From Carallia brachiata (taxonomy: Eukaryota; Streptophyta; Magnoliopsida; Malpighiales; Rhizophoraceae): a stretch of DNA of 64,000 nucleotides. Numbering within the stretch: the stretch's first letter is position 1; every line of letters starts with the position of its first letter. Under the pieces are notes generated by a model. That model searched no databases and was not told the origin of the DNA. It saw only the letters and a program-made list of their open reading frames with translations. A program made the position numbers and the translations under genes. Below are positions 50,801-61,110 of the stretch, piece after piece. The DNA lies in assembly GCA_021464245.1 (NCBI GenBank), contig JADCRB010000077.1:868001-932000 (forward strand), in the 5' to 3' direction.

Positions 50801-51537
50801 CAATAGGTGGATGGTTGGTTTGATTGGAGCAATGTTTAGAACAACTTTTAATTCTTTTTCTTTTATACATAGCCATAGCCTCTTTTTTTTTTTTTTTATA
50901 ATTTTTAGATCCAAATAAAGAAAGAATTTTTTTTTCCTTTTTGGAGTTTCAAATGCTCTATAATCTATCGTTTCTTTCTTAATTTTTTAGTCAAAAGAAA
51001 GATTCGGTCTGATTCAATTAGAACTCTAGGTCAGTTGGGTTTAAAAAATTGGCCAAATCGACCAGATTATTTTGGTTCAACCAATCCATTGGATTTTTTC
51101 CGGTTCAATAGCCTAGACAGTTTTTTTTTTTTTTGGCTAACCCATCCAGACTGAAGGTCGGTTCACTGGATCATCAGTGCGACCGCCCAAACCTCCCCGA
51201 GTTTTATAACCATACTTATACATGGTTAGCCATTCAACAATGGAGTTTCCTCCAAAAAAAAAAAAAAAAAAAAAGGGAATAGGCTTGGTATTCAAGAGAA
51301 ACAAACCTCATTTCTTCAAACAACAAAATTATTTGAATAGAGGGGTGAGAACACAGAAAAATCAGAGTTATACTGTGTACGTATTATTATTAAAATTGTT
51401 AACCATTAACTTTAACTGCAACTTTTAAAGTTTTTAAAATTTTTTTTTTTTGCTTTTAGTGTGCAGACTTATTTGTGCATACACGATAACTTTATCTACT
51501 TTTGCATCCTACTATTTTTGTGTCTACCTAACATTGC
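47822..51537. other. Spacer between the two REM segments
   Basis: AT-rich DNA unique to this place. 48960-49110 has a twice-occurring ataatttgaaaaaag-type phrase. 50338-50535 is purine-rich with a (GA)n tract at about 50450-50475. 51000-51200 has ccggttca-like phrases similar to the 3' part of the 42815-43456 element. No gene recognised. Confidence 0.5.
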
Positions 51538-51580
51538 TTTTCTTCAAAATAGTTATAGAAGATACTTTGCATGACCATAA
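51538..51580 (+). pseudogene. Relic of a third REM exon 1
   Basis: Encodes FFKIVIEDTLHDHK followed by a gtaagt donor, matching the end of REM exon 1 (FKLVLENTLRDGK, then gtaagt) in both other copies, and followed by a T-rich tract as in them. A possible start region, ttcaacaatggag, lies near 51235. No further exons are recognisable downstream before the next REM copy. Confidence 0.6.
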
Positions 51581-52121
51581 GTAAGTTCCTTTTTTTTTTT
51601 TCCTTCCAAGTGTTAAAATTTTTTGCGTTCAACATAGCTTTAATCCATTTTGCTTTGAACAATTTCTTCTAATTGTCTTTTTTTTGGTCAAGTTGTTAAT
51701 TTTTTTTTTTTGTACCAAAAAGTTTAGAGGATAGAAAATTATATTCATACAATATTTATAGGATGATGTGGTATGTGGAATCCACATATCACCAAACTTT
51801 TTTTTTTATCAGACTAAACTTTGTTTTTTAAATTTTGAAGTTTTCACCAAAAACATAAATGATTTGCCAATGAGCATGACTATATTTTGCAACAAACTTG
51901 CAAAAAAGTTAATTTTAAGTTTATTGTAAATTGTGTTTATATTTGTTGCTGATTGAATCATCCTTATTGTAGATAAGATATTTTTGGGTGGAAGACTTAA
52001 AAATATAAATAAAAAAATAATTTTTGTATCGTGAGATTCGCGGGCCATCTCATTTATGATTTATGTCTAAAATTTTTTCGTTAAGAGTAACACTAAATAA
52101 TTTTAAATAAATATCAACAAA

Positions 52122-52305
52122 TATATAGTAATTTATCTGTTTTTCTTTTATCATGAATTCAACAAAAAAACAACATAATTCTATCAAATGACATCTAATA
52201 ATTTATTTATTTTTTTTTATATCATGAATCAACAAAAAAACAACATAACTCTATCAAATGATATATAGTAATTCATCTATTTTTTATCATGAATTCAATT
52301 ATCAA
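52122..52305. repeat. Tandem repeat of about 75 bp, 2.5 units
   Basis: Units share tatcatgaattcaacaaaaa, aacaacataa and ctctatcaaatgac-type phrases, separated by T runs. Confidence 0.75.
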
Positions 52306-52852
52306 ATTTTACAAATAATTTTATTACTACTCTAACATTATTTAAGTAAGGTTACCATTTTTTTTTAATAAAACCCTTGTTGGTACACAAGTTGGTCATT
52401 TCTTTAATGCTTTGTATATTTTACTTTTGCAACGTATTATCGGGAAGTTTGTAACAAGGTACAAGGGGAGGGATAAGCAAAAAATTAGTCATATATTTGA
52501 CATTTTTATAATCTAGTCACGTTTAATTTAACCGCAATGTTATTTGTGGCTCTGCCCTGCGTATGCTCATGTTCCTGTGATTTAACCAATGCTTTGGAAG
52601 CTGGCCGCGGAAATTGACCCGCAGCACAAATTATAAATGGAGGAGCTGTTTGATGATCTCGAGCTCCGGGTTGATCATGAGTGCTTGTCATACTAAAAGT
52701 GCGGCTGCAATTTGTTTTTCTGCCTGTTGAGCTTCTCGCTAGCAACCTTCTACGGTAACAATTTTATGTACTTGTAATAGTTACACAAAGTTGCAGCTGC
52801 TGCTATGTAGAATCAGTCTATTTCGAAATTTCAGTATTTGAGCTGTTCAACA

Positions 52853-54489
52853 ATGGAAACTATCCAAGAACGAGGCAATCGATCAGGTTTGATGTTTGAA
52901 ACAAAGAAGCCCCATTTCTTCAAATTAGTTCTGGAAAATACTTTGCGTGATGGGAAAGCTTGTAAGTGTTCTTTTGCTTCGTTCTTCGTTTCTTAAAATG
53001 ATTTCCATCAGGAATTTGGATGGTAAAATTTTGTGGGTTCCATTCTTTTTTCTTCATTTTTCCTTTTTTTTTTTTTTGAATGCTTTGGAACTTTTATTTC
53101 TGCAGAGTATTCCGAAGAAGTTTGCTACAAAATATGGCGATAATCTGTCAAATCCAGAACTTTTTACAGTTCCCAGTGGTGAGATTTGGCAAGTAAAATT
53201 GGCCAAATCTGATCGTGAAATGTGGCACTTGCAAGCTGGCTGGAAGGAATTTTCCGAATTTTACTCCTTAGCCCATGGTCACCTAATAGTTTTTCAATAC
53301 CAGGGGGACAATCATTTTCAAGTGCTCATATTTGATGCAAGTGCTATCCTTAGACATAATAAACGGAGAAAAGGGGCCTAATCTGCAGGGGAAGTTTTCA
53401 AGAAGCAAGAATTGAAGAAACTGAAATCTTGGATGACTTCCCTCCAAGCAGAAAAATGAAAGAAAAAGAAATTACCTCAACTCCTTGGCCTAGTAAGAGG
53501 ATGAGAAAGGATTTAATTGCTAGCAAGTTTGAGAGCTATTCAAAGTTGCAGAGTCAGAGTTCATTTCATCCTAATGGCAATCAATCTGGTGAGGTTAAAC
53601 TCGAGAATGCAACTACAAATGCAAATGTTTACAGTCAGGCACAAAAATCTAAAGGTGTGTCTTAGTTAATTGCTCAATATTTTTGGCCTGTGTGGGGCAT
53701 TGCAGTTGTTTTTTCTCATGTTATCATCCATGTGGATGGCCTGAGTAACGGAAAGAGGAAGACTTGACTTAGAAATATTTAGTTATGAATGAAACAGAAC
53801 AATTAAGATTAAAGGCATAATAGAATAAATGGCTAGAAAAGATTTAAGCTGCTGACCCAAATTAGACTCAAGAGTTAAAACTTTGTTTTTGATGTTATTG
53901 TTTTTGCGTGTGTTTGTTATAATCAGTTGGCTTCCTAATTGTCATTTGGAGGGCCCAATTTTGCAGCAAATTCAGGGGAAAGAAGTATGTCTTCCATTGG
54001 ACACACACATTGAGAACGGATGAAAAAAAAAAATCAATGCTTTTGATAGAGCTAGAGCTACTTTCAAATCTGATAATCCCTTTTTCATGGTCGTCATGCA
54101 ACCATCATATCTTGTCCCAATGGAAAGCGTTGGGGAATTGAGTTTGAGACTTTTTAAGCCTTCAACTGTAAATGTTTAGGCTCCATCACAATAATTTTTT
54201 TCGTTTTCTTTCTTTCTTTCTTTCCTTTTTTTTTTTTTTTTTTTCTGACGGAGAATGTCATCAGAATTTTCAGGAAATATTTCAAGGAGCCTGGCGACGC
54301 TATCCTCCGTATTTGGATAGGAGAAAATGGTCTCTTAGCCACAACCATAGCAAATTCAGTAATGGCTGGAAGAAATTCGTACAAGATAACCATCTAAAAG
54401 TTGGAGACGTCTGCATCTTTGAAATGATTAAGAGCGCTCATGATTCATTCAATGTTGTGACTTGCAGAGTTGTTCAAGATGGAAATTAA
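52853..54489 (+). pseudogene. REM/VRN1-like B3 pseudogene (paralogue of 43838-45556)
   Basis: All four exon equivalents are present (about 52853-52961, 53106-53654, 53967-54135, 54253-54489) but the gene is broken in many ways. An extra A at 52955-52957 puts exon 1 out of frame. Exon 2 has a 14 bp deletion near 53346 and a stop soon after. Exon 3 is 2 bp short and meets TGA after SMSSIGHTH. The exon 3 donor GT of copy 1 is lost (agcgttgggg) and the exon 4 acceptor has become acgg. Exon 4 also has a 1 bp loss near its start. The remaining reading frames (for example AGWKEFSEFYSLAHGHLIVF, NHLKVGDVCIFEMIKSAH) show it is a B3 gene that was once functional. Several lesions are not single-base, so decay is real. 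Confidence 0.9.
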
Positions 54490-54623
54490 TGCACAATATA
54501 TTGAGAGAGGGTACTATTTGTACTGATTTTATGGCTACTTTATGTGCCTTTATGGCTAAAACATACATTGAGAGGGTAATTTTTTTGTTGATTTCATAGC
54601 TATTTTGGGTGCTTTTATGGCTT

Positions 54624-55298
54624 TGTAAGAGTATTTTCAAAAGAAATAAAGAAATGGAATATAAAAGTCCCACATGAAAAAGAGAAAGAGGTTTGGAAGG
54701 TTTTATATATGGAAACACATGACATTAGTTTAATTGGCCTAAAGGGAATTTATGGACAAGTGTCACGTGCGCGCGCGGCGCATTTTAGGCTCTTTTATAA
54801 GCGCACTTGACACTTGAGCATTTGCACGTGTCACGTGGAAGTTTATTATTATATAATTAATTAACTATTTTAATTAATTAATTTTATGTAATAATTAAAT
54901 ATTTCCTATAGTTTTTCCTGTTAATTAACTGTCTTGGCAGTTATGTCTGAACAGTCACAACCCAATAGTTTTATTGTTTGAACAGTTGTGTCCCATAAAT
55001 AACTTTCCTGCAAAATATTTTATAAGAATTCATACTGTTTATATTTTGCTGCAAAAAAAATTACAAATAGTACCAACAATATTGCATACACATTCTCTTC
55101 TCCTGTCTTGATTTCATCACTGCACAAGTATAATCAAGGGTTTCATTTTATCCTGAGAGGGAATTCGCATAGGCTCTAGTGCAGAATTGGAGCGTGAATA
55201 TTGCCTTAAGGAGAGTAGCGTTTGACACACGACTTGAAGCGGTCTGTAATTCACTATTTCAATTCCAAATTACAAATTACAGAATTTTTACATCAACA
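54624..55298 (+). mobile_element. Solo LTR of a Copia-type retrotransposon
   Basis: 675 bp with TGTAAGAG at the start and CATCAACA at the end, flanked by a 5 bp duplication ggctt (54619-54623 and 55299-55303). The paralogous segment near 45650 lacks it. A TATA-like tttatatatgg lies near 54698 and G-boxes (cacgtg) near 54766-54836. The 3' 150 bp resembles the LTR at 19418-19889. Confidence 0.85.
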
Positions 55299-55757
55299 GG
55301 CTTTGCCTCTTCAAGTGTAAGATTCTCCTATGCTGGATCTCCAAAATCTACTTCTCAAGGACATGATTAGTGTGGCTTTTTCGATAAGTCGTGCCATCAC
55401 CTAGGTATGTTCTTTCCCACTTAGTTTCACTTCAATTGACATGGGGTACGGAGTTTCCTTTTTTCTTTTGCTTCATGTCTTTCGTAGCAGGATTTGAATC
55501 CTGGAGCTACAGCTTAAAATCCAGCAGCTCTACCGCATAAATGACTAGTTGTATCAAGAGAAAGCTTCCCAAAAGAACATGGATTTTCTTGAGAGCAACC
55601 AATTAGGAAAGTTTCCACATCTTACCACCTTTTTTCCTTTTTTTTGGGGGGATGCAAATCGTTATTTGTAATCATGTCCCAACGGTCCCCAGCGCTGCCC
55701 CTAATGCATATAGGGATTTCTAATCTTCAATTACATTATTATCATGTTGGTTTTATG

Positions 55758-55967
55758 TAGCGTTTTGGGTTGGAAAATGAGATAGCTGGGGATTCCTCAA
55801 GTTATTCAGCTGTGAACGGAATCCACTGGGGAGGCAGCAAAGGTCCGGTTGTAGTGTACACTCAAGGAAAATTGTCAAAGGATTTTTACATCAGGAAACA
55901 GATCTTTTTGGAGCTGTCTTTTCTTTTAAATTATGCCCTTTTAAGGATTTTTTTTGTAGTAGTGTAA
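55758..55967 (+). other. Conserved short reading frame, REM segment copy 2
   Basis: Counterpart of 47141-47320. Contains SAVNGIHWGGSKGPVVVYTQ and KLSKDFYIRKQIFLELSF. It starts without an ATG after an acceptor-like atgtag. Unknown identity; the frame ends about 30 bp before the MULE target site. Confidence 0.4.
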
Positions 55968-56005
55968 ACTTACTGTTTTTTGGTCGATAAATATCACCAA
56001 ACTAC

Positions 56006-56087
56006 GGGTAATTTACATTTGTCACCCTGAAAATAGGGTGTATTTACAACTGACATTCCCTAATTTTAGAAATTACAAAAAACATAC
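56006..56087 (+). repeat. MULE left terminal inverted repeat
   Basis: Begins gggtaatttacattt and ends acaaaaaacatac; pairs with 60892-60973. Confidence 0.93.
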
Positions 56088-57180
56088 CAAGTTTTGTTTG
56101 CGGTTACAATAAACATATTCCGTCAAGTGGCCGTTAGTAAAAGTTGTTTTTAATTGCAAAAATGCCATTATAAATGGGCTAAAGGGTCTAAAATGCCCTC
56201 AAATGTACAATACCCAAAAAATAGCCGTTGCACCATTGTTTTTGCAGCAAAAAAAATAACAAAAAGAACAAAAGTGGCCGTTGAAGCTTTTTTCCATATA
56301 TATCTAAAAGACAAAATCAGGATCTTCATTCATTTTCTTCAACAGCTTCTATTCTTTCCCTTCCATCTCCATTAGCAGCTTCTTAAAACCCCTTCCCTTC
56401 TTCTTCTTCATCACTCCAACCTAATCACAAGGTCAAATGTCTCATTCTACCACAAGCTCAAATATGTTTGAAGGGCCAAAGTTCAAGAATATACAATGCA
56501 GAGCATGCAACAAACGAGCAACAGTGAGAGTATAGAGTCAAAAAGAACAAAAAAAATAGGTTGTATTATTGCTGTGAAGAGAAAATTGCAGTGCTTCATT
56601 CCTAGGTTGGTGTCTACCACTTAATAGATACAATGATTATAATAATGCAGCTGTGATTAGGGAACAACAAGTGGAAGCAAGTGCCATAGTTGCAGAATTG
56701 CAAAAATGAGAGGAGATTTTAGAGACATATATGTGAAGATACACACCATGGACATGACAACCCAAACAGTTAAGATGCTTGTAATGCTACTTTTTTTTTC
56801 TTACTGTTGTATTAAATGTCTTAGTGATTGTAGCACTTTGCATTAAGTAAAAGAGTACCCCATAAGTGTCAGTTTGAAGTTTGTGAAACTGTTGGTTGTG
56901 ATTGTGGAGTGTAAGTCTCCTGGGAAGCTATAGGTTGTGCTTGTGAATTCTGGGATGCATCTCTCTTGTCAGTTTTTGCCTTCTTATTTTCCTGAGAAAA
57001 AAACATATATTAGTAACATTTGGTTATTGGTTTATTATAAAAAGTAATTGAAAATTTTGTCACCTTTTTACTTCTTACATTTGAAGTTGGTCTTCTCTTT
57101 GATTTGAGATTGGAATTGCTAGGTCTAGGTTGTTCATTCCCTTCAATTGTCACTTGTTCATTACCTTGTTTGGACACTTT

Positions 57181-60100
57181 CTACATAAAAGCAAATGAAA
57201 GTGATAATCTAACAACATAAATATTATCAAGAATCTTGAAAACAAAACTAATTACCTCACTGCATCCTCTTGCATTATGACCATACTTCTTATAGATACC
57301 ACATTTCACTGTTGTTGCTCTTGTCCTCTCTGGTTTTTCTTTTTCTTTCTCTCTTGTTCTAATTCTTTTTGGCTTCCCAGCGGATCTCTTCAATTTATGT
57401 GCCTGAATTTTTTGGCTCCTTCAGCAGGGTCTAAATTGCCCTCATAAAGTGGATGGACAACTTCTTTATGTGCTGCCATATACTTTTCAATAGTGTAGGC
57501 TTCATCACAGTAGTCCTCCAGTTTGTCCTTATGTAGCCCACACAACAAGCTACATGCTTACAAGGAATTCCTGAAATCTCCCACTCTCTACAACTACAAG
57601 TACCCCTCAACAAACAAACTGAAAACTTTTCAATGTCATCCATCACTTGAAACTCATCTTGGCTAGCTGGAACAATCTGCAAATGCCTTGCTTGAGCAGA
57701 AATCTTCTCCAATCTAGACCTTACCCTCTTTGTCACTTTTCCCTCCCAACTTGCTGCCTTTGCATATCTTTTATGCAATCGAGCCATAATCTTAATTCTA
57801 ATATTTTCCAAGAGGGTCAACACTGGTTTGTTCCTAAATTTTCCTATCCAATGATTGAAGGATTCTGTCATGTTGTTAGTCACATGATCACTCTTGACTT
57901 CTGGATCAAACCTCCATCTCTGCCATTGATTCCCTTCTATGTCAGTCAAATACTTTACAGCTTGAGGATCTTTAGACACATCAGCAATCTCCTTCATGCC
58001 TTCAAGTGATTTACATAGCAGTAGGCCTTGCTGGCTTTCCAGAACAATTCTCTCAACTCCACACCAGGCCACTTAGACCTAAAATTGGCATATATATGCC
58101 TAGCACACTTTCTGTGCATTGCATCAGGCCAATTATTTACAGCATTAATGATACCCTAAATGAATTTCAAAAACACAATTATCAGCTTATATGGAGAAAA
58201 CAGTTTGACATTATTGACCTCAACAAATAAGAATAAAAAAAAATTTACCTTTTGCCTATCAGACATAAAGGTTAGAGGCTTCCCCTTCATTACTCTTCCA
58301 ATACATGTGTACAGTAGGTCCATAAACCACTCCCAAGATGCATTGCATTCTTTTTCAACAATAGCATAAGCAATAGGGAATATTCCCTTGTTGCCATCAA
58401 CAGACACAGCACACAAAAGTGAACCAGTGAATGGTCCTTCAAATGGCAGCCATCAAGACCTATAAAAGGTCTACAACCAGCAATGAAACCATCTATGCAT
58501 GCCTTTAATGCAATGAATATCCTTTGAAAAATAGGAGGAGAATTGTCATTTGGATCAGTCTTCACCTTATACCCAAACTTAACAACTGATCCTGGATTAG
58601 TTTGAAGCAACATATCAGCATACATGGGTAATTTCAAGAAGGAGTCATGGTGGGATCCATCTATCAATTCCATGGCCTTTTGCTTTCCCCTCCATACCTT
58701 GGCATAGCTAGGTTCTACCCCATATGGCTCTTTAAGGGCCTTGAACATTAATTCTTTACTCATATTCATATCTGCCCTAAGATGGTAGTAAAACCCTAGC
58801 TATCCATTTAGAAGTTGCACTCCTAACTTTTTCAACCCTTTGAGTGATTGGGTTGCAATCTCCTCACCAAGAAAGCCTTACTTCCAGGGATCACAGAGGC
58901 CCATATGTAGAACTCACATTTACTATCTTCACATCTCATGCCAACTGCCTCTTTTTGGTTCTTTGTTGTTCTCAAATTCACCCCTTCCCATACTTGATAT
59001 TCTCTCATAACCTCTCTAAACTCATAAACAGACCTAAACAAGTGTCTATTTTGTAGTTTCACTTTCCTCCATCTGAGTATTTGAAAGGAATCCCCTTAAA
59101 TCCATAACCTGGATCACACTTCTGCATCCTTATTTTCTTTTCAACTCCATCTTCCTCTACTGAAAGCTCTCCATCAGAACCAGACAAATCTGATTCTGTG
59201 ATCCTATCTTCATCACCCTCTACCTCACTTGCACTGCCACTATCTAGTCCCACACCATCCCCTCCAACTATACCATCTATAATGTCATCTTGCAGTTTAA
59301 ATTCATCAACTACATCCTTAAGCCACTCTTCATCACTCTCTGTAAACTCATACTCTTCATCAGATGGTGCAAAATCTAAATCCTCACTATCACTCTGCTC
59401 ATTATCCCCATCAGTTTCCTCATATTGTACAGGCCTAACTACTCTTTTCTTTTTAATTTTTTCAGGATGTGGCTTTTTATACCTTGGTCTCTCATGTTTT
59501 GGTTTTCCCTTGGCAGTGGGCTCTTTAGTGGCAGTGTTTGGTTTTCTCTTGCCAATTAGGTCTGTTTTGTTGCAACTTTTTGGTGGACTTTTTGCACATG
59601 GCTTGCTGACTCAGATGGGTCAGTAGTTGTTGGTGTTTGGTTTATAATATTCTGTTTTGTTTGTGCATTCTTAATGGGTGACACTATTTTTGTACACCAA
59701 TGTTTTATCCTTGGACTCTTCCCTATGTTTGGACTTTTCCCTATGTTTGATTGTACATTTTCTGTTCTAACAGGGGAATTTGGCCTAACAGCAACATCAT
59801 CATCACAAGCATTATCAACATCAGCATCACATGCATCATCTACAGCATCATCATCAACATTATCATCACTACTATCATCACAACTATCATCACAACTATC
59901 ACTTAATTGTAGGGTTAAAATAAACAGTTTTGGGAACAATTTTACCATCTTCCTGCTGCGGTACTCTAAAAGATGGTGGCAGCTTATATGAGAGAGGTTC
60001 TGCAGTAGAATCTTCTTCTAAAAATAAATGCAAAATGTCACCTTCATTCTCCTCAATAGCTTTCATCAAGTCCCCATCACTTCTAATACTGTAGCGCTTA

Positions 60101-60243
60101 GCAGTCCTTAGTGTGAAACCTCTTGTCTCAACGTCTAACCACTGTTTGCATGTGTTGAATAAATTCATAATGAATGCATAGTCCCATTCTGGATAGGAAA
60201 CGTAGTCCTCTTTGTCTCCATAGTGGACCACAAGTCTAACCAT
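57181..60243 (-). pseudogene. MuDR-type transposase, many single-base frame breaks
   Basis: Reads from ATG at 60243 (MVRLVVHYGDKEDYVSYPEW). In order: an N-terminal MuDR region; an acidic Asp/Glu-rich stretch (about 59905-59080); a Mutator DNA-binding region (FREVMREYQVWEGVNLRTTK); the MULE transposase domain with FIGLDGCHLK and SWEWFMDLLYT; a SWIM zinc finger (CSCREWEISGIPCKHVACC); and a zinc-knuckle-like KCGIYKKYGHNARGC near 57270, in which the second Cys is Tyr. A 93 bp intron (58248-58156) fits after SDRQK. The frame shifts near 59910, 59560, 59060, 58830-58770, 58430, 58010, 57530 and 57410. Each fits one or a few bases lost or gained, several at short homopolymers. Transposase cuts and moves the element in the nucleus. 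Not functional as written. Confidence 0.88.
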
Positions 60244-60891
60244 TGTGGTCCCTTATACCTGTCAACATGCAGACAAGCATTAGACCAAAAAAAAAGGAAA
60301 ATGACAACACAACAAACCATTAACTTCCTCAAAAGTCACACCCACTACTGTTATGGTCACAGAAAATTAATTTAAAATCAATAGTTGAGAAAACAATCAA
60401 GAAATTTATTCTTAGCCTAAGAGAAAAATACCAGCTAAACCCTAAAATGCCACTTCCCAGATCTAAAACACATATATATTTCACATGCATAGACAAATCC
60501 TCACTTAAATGGGTTATTTTGATGTACAAATTATCAATTTCAACCATCGATTCTACTTTCTAAACAAAAAAAAATTCTATTTTGGACCCTAACGTTAACA
60601 TTAGATCAACACCATCCCAATAATCGACCAAATAACACAGATAAACTAATAAATCGACATCAAGAACCCTAAATCACTCACAAATTACTTCGTTTGAAGT
60701 GAAATCAGATGTTTTATAGCCAAATCGAAGGGTTTCTCTTTAGGGTTCCTTTTTTCGGTGGAGAGAAATTGGGAAAAATTGACGGAGGGATTGGTTGCAA
60801 ATGATTTTAGGTTTTTTTCTTACTTATATATATGGGGCATTATGGTCATTTTATGCTTTCCGTCACAGTTGACTAACGACTGTTAGTCAAA

Positions 60892-60973
60892 GTATGTTTT
60901 TTGTAATTTCCAAAACTAAGGGATGTCAATTGTAAATACACCATATTTTCAGGGTGACAAATGTAAATTGCCC
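60892..60973 (-). repeat. MULE right terminal inverted repeat
   Basis: Reverse complement begins gggcaatttacattt; pairs with 56006-56087. Confidence 0.93.
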
Positions 60974-61110
60974 CCAAACTACTAAGAATGAAACTTTTAT
61001 TTTAAAAGCAGAGACTTTTTATGTTTCAGATAAGTAATATTATTACAGATTTTTGTTAGTTTTATTTTTCCATTTCGAATTAGTTTGGAATTTTTTTTTA
61101 TTAAGGACAA

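Larger units (their letters stand above)
56006..60973 (-). mobile_element. Mutator-like element (MULE), 4,968 bp with intact ends
   Basis: Terminal inverted repeats of 82 bp at 56006-56087 and 60892-60973, starting gggtaatttacatttgtcac and (reversed) gggcaatttacatttgtcac, about 91% identical by eye (7 differences). A 9 bp target duplication ccaaactac flanks it at 55997-56005 and 60974-60982, as expected for MULEs. It carries a MuDR-type transposase on the minus strand, reading away from the right TIR. It is inserted in REM segment copy 2. Confidence 0.95.
52530..61110 (+). repeat. Segmental duplication carrying REM, copy 2 (interrupted)
   Basis: Counterpart of 42650-47535 in the same orientation. 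It is split by a solo LTR (54624-55298) and by a MULE (56006-60973); homology resumes at aaactactaagaatgaaact after the MULE and ends near attaaggacaatcaaa at about 61110. Confidence 0.85.

Noticed and set aside
55485..55545. tRNA-like phrase (reverse strand gcggtagagctgctgg and ggattcaaatcc), also near 46755
   Set aside because: A T-arm-like and a D-arm-like segment are present, but no acceptor stem pairs, and the anticodon stem is poor in both copies. Not a functional tRNA; at most a relic.
59198..59991. Plus-strand Ser-rich ORFs opposite the MULE acidic region
   Set aside because: Shadows of Asp/Glu-rich transposase coding sequence on the minus strand.
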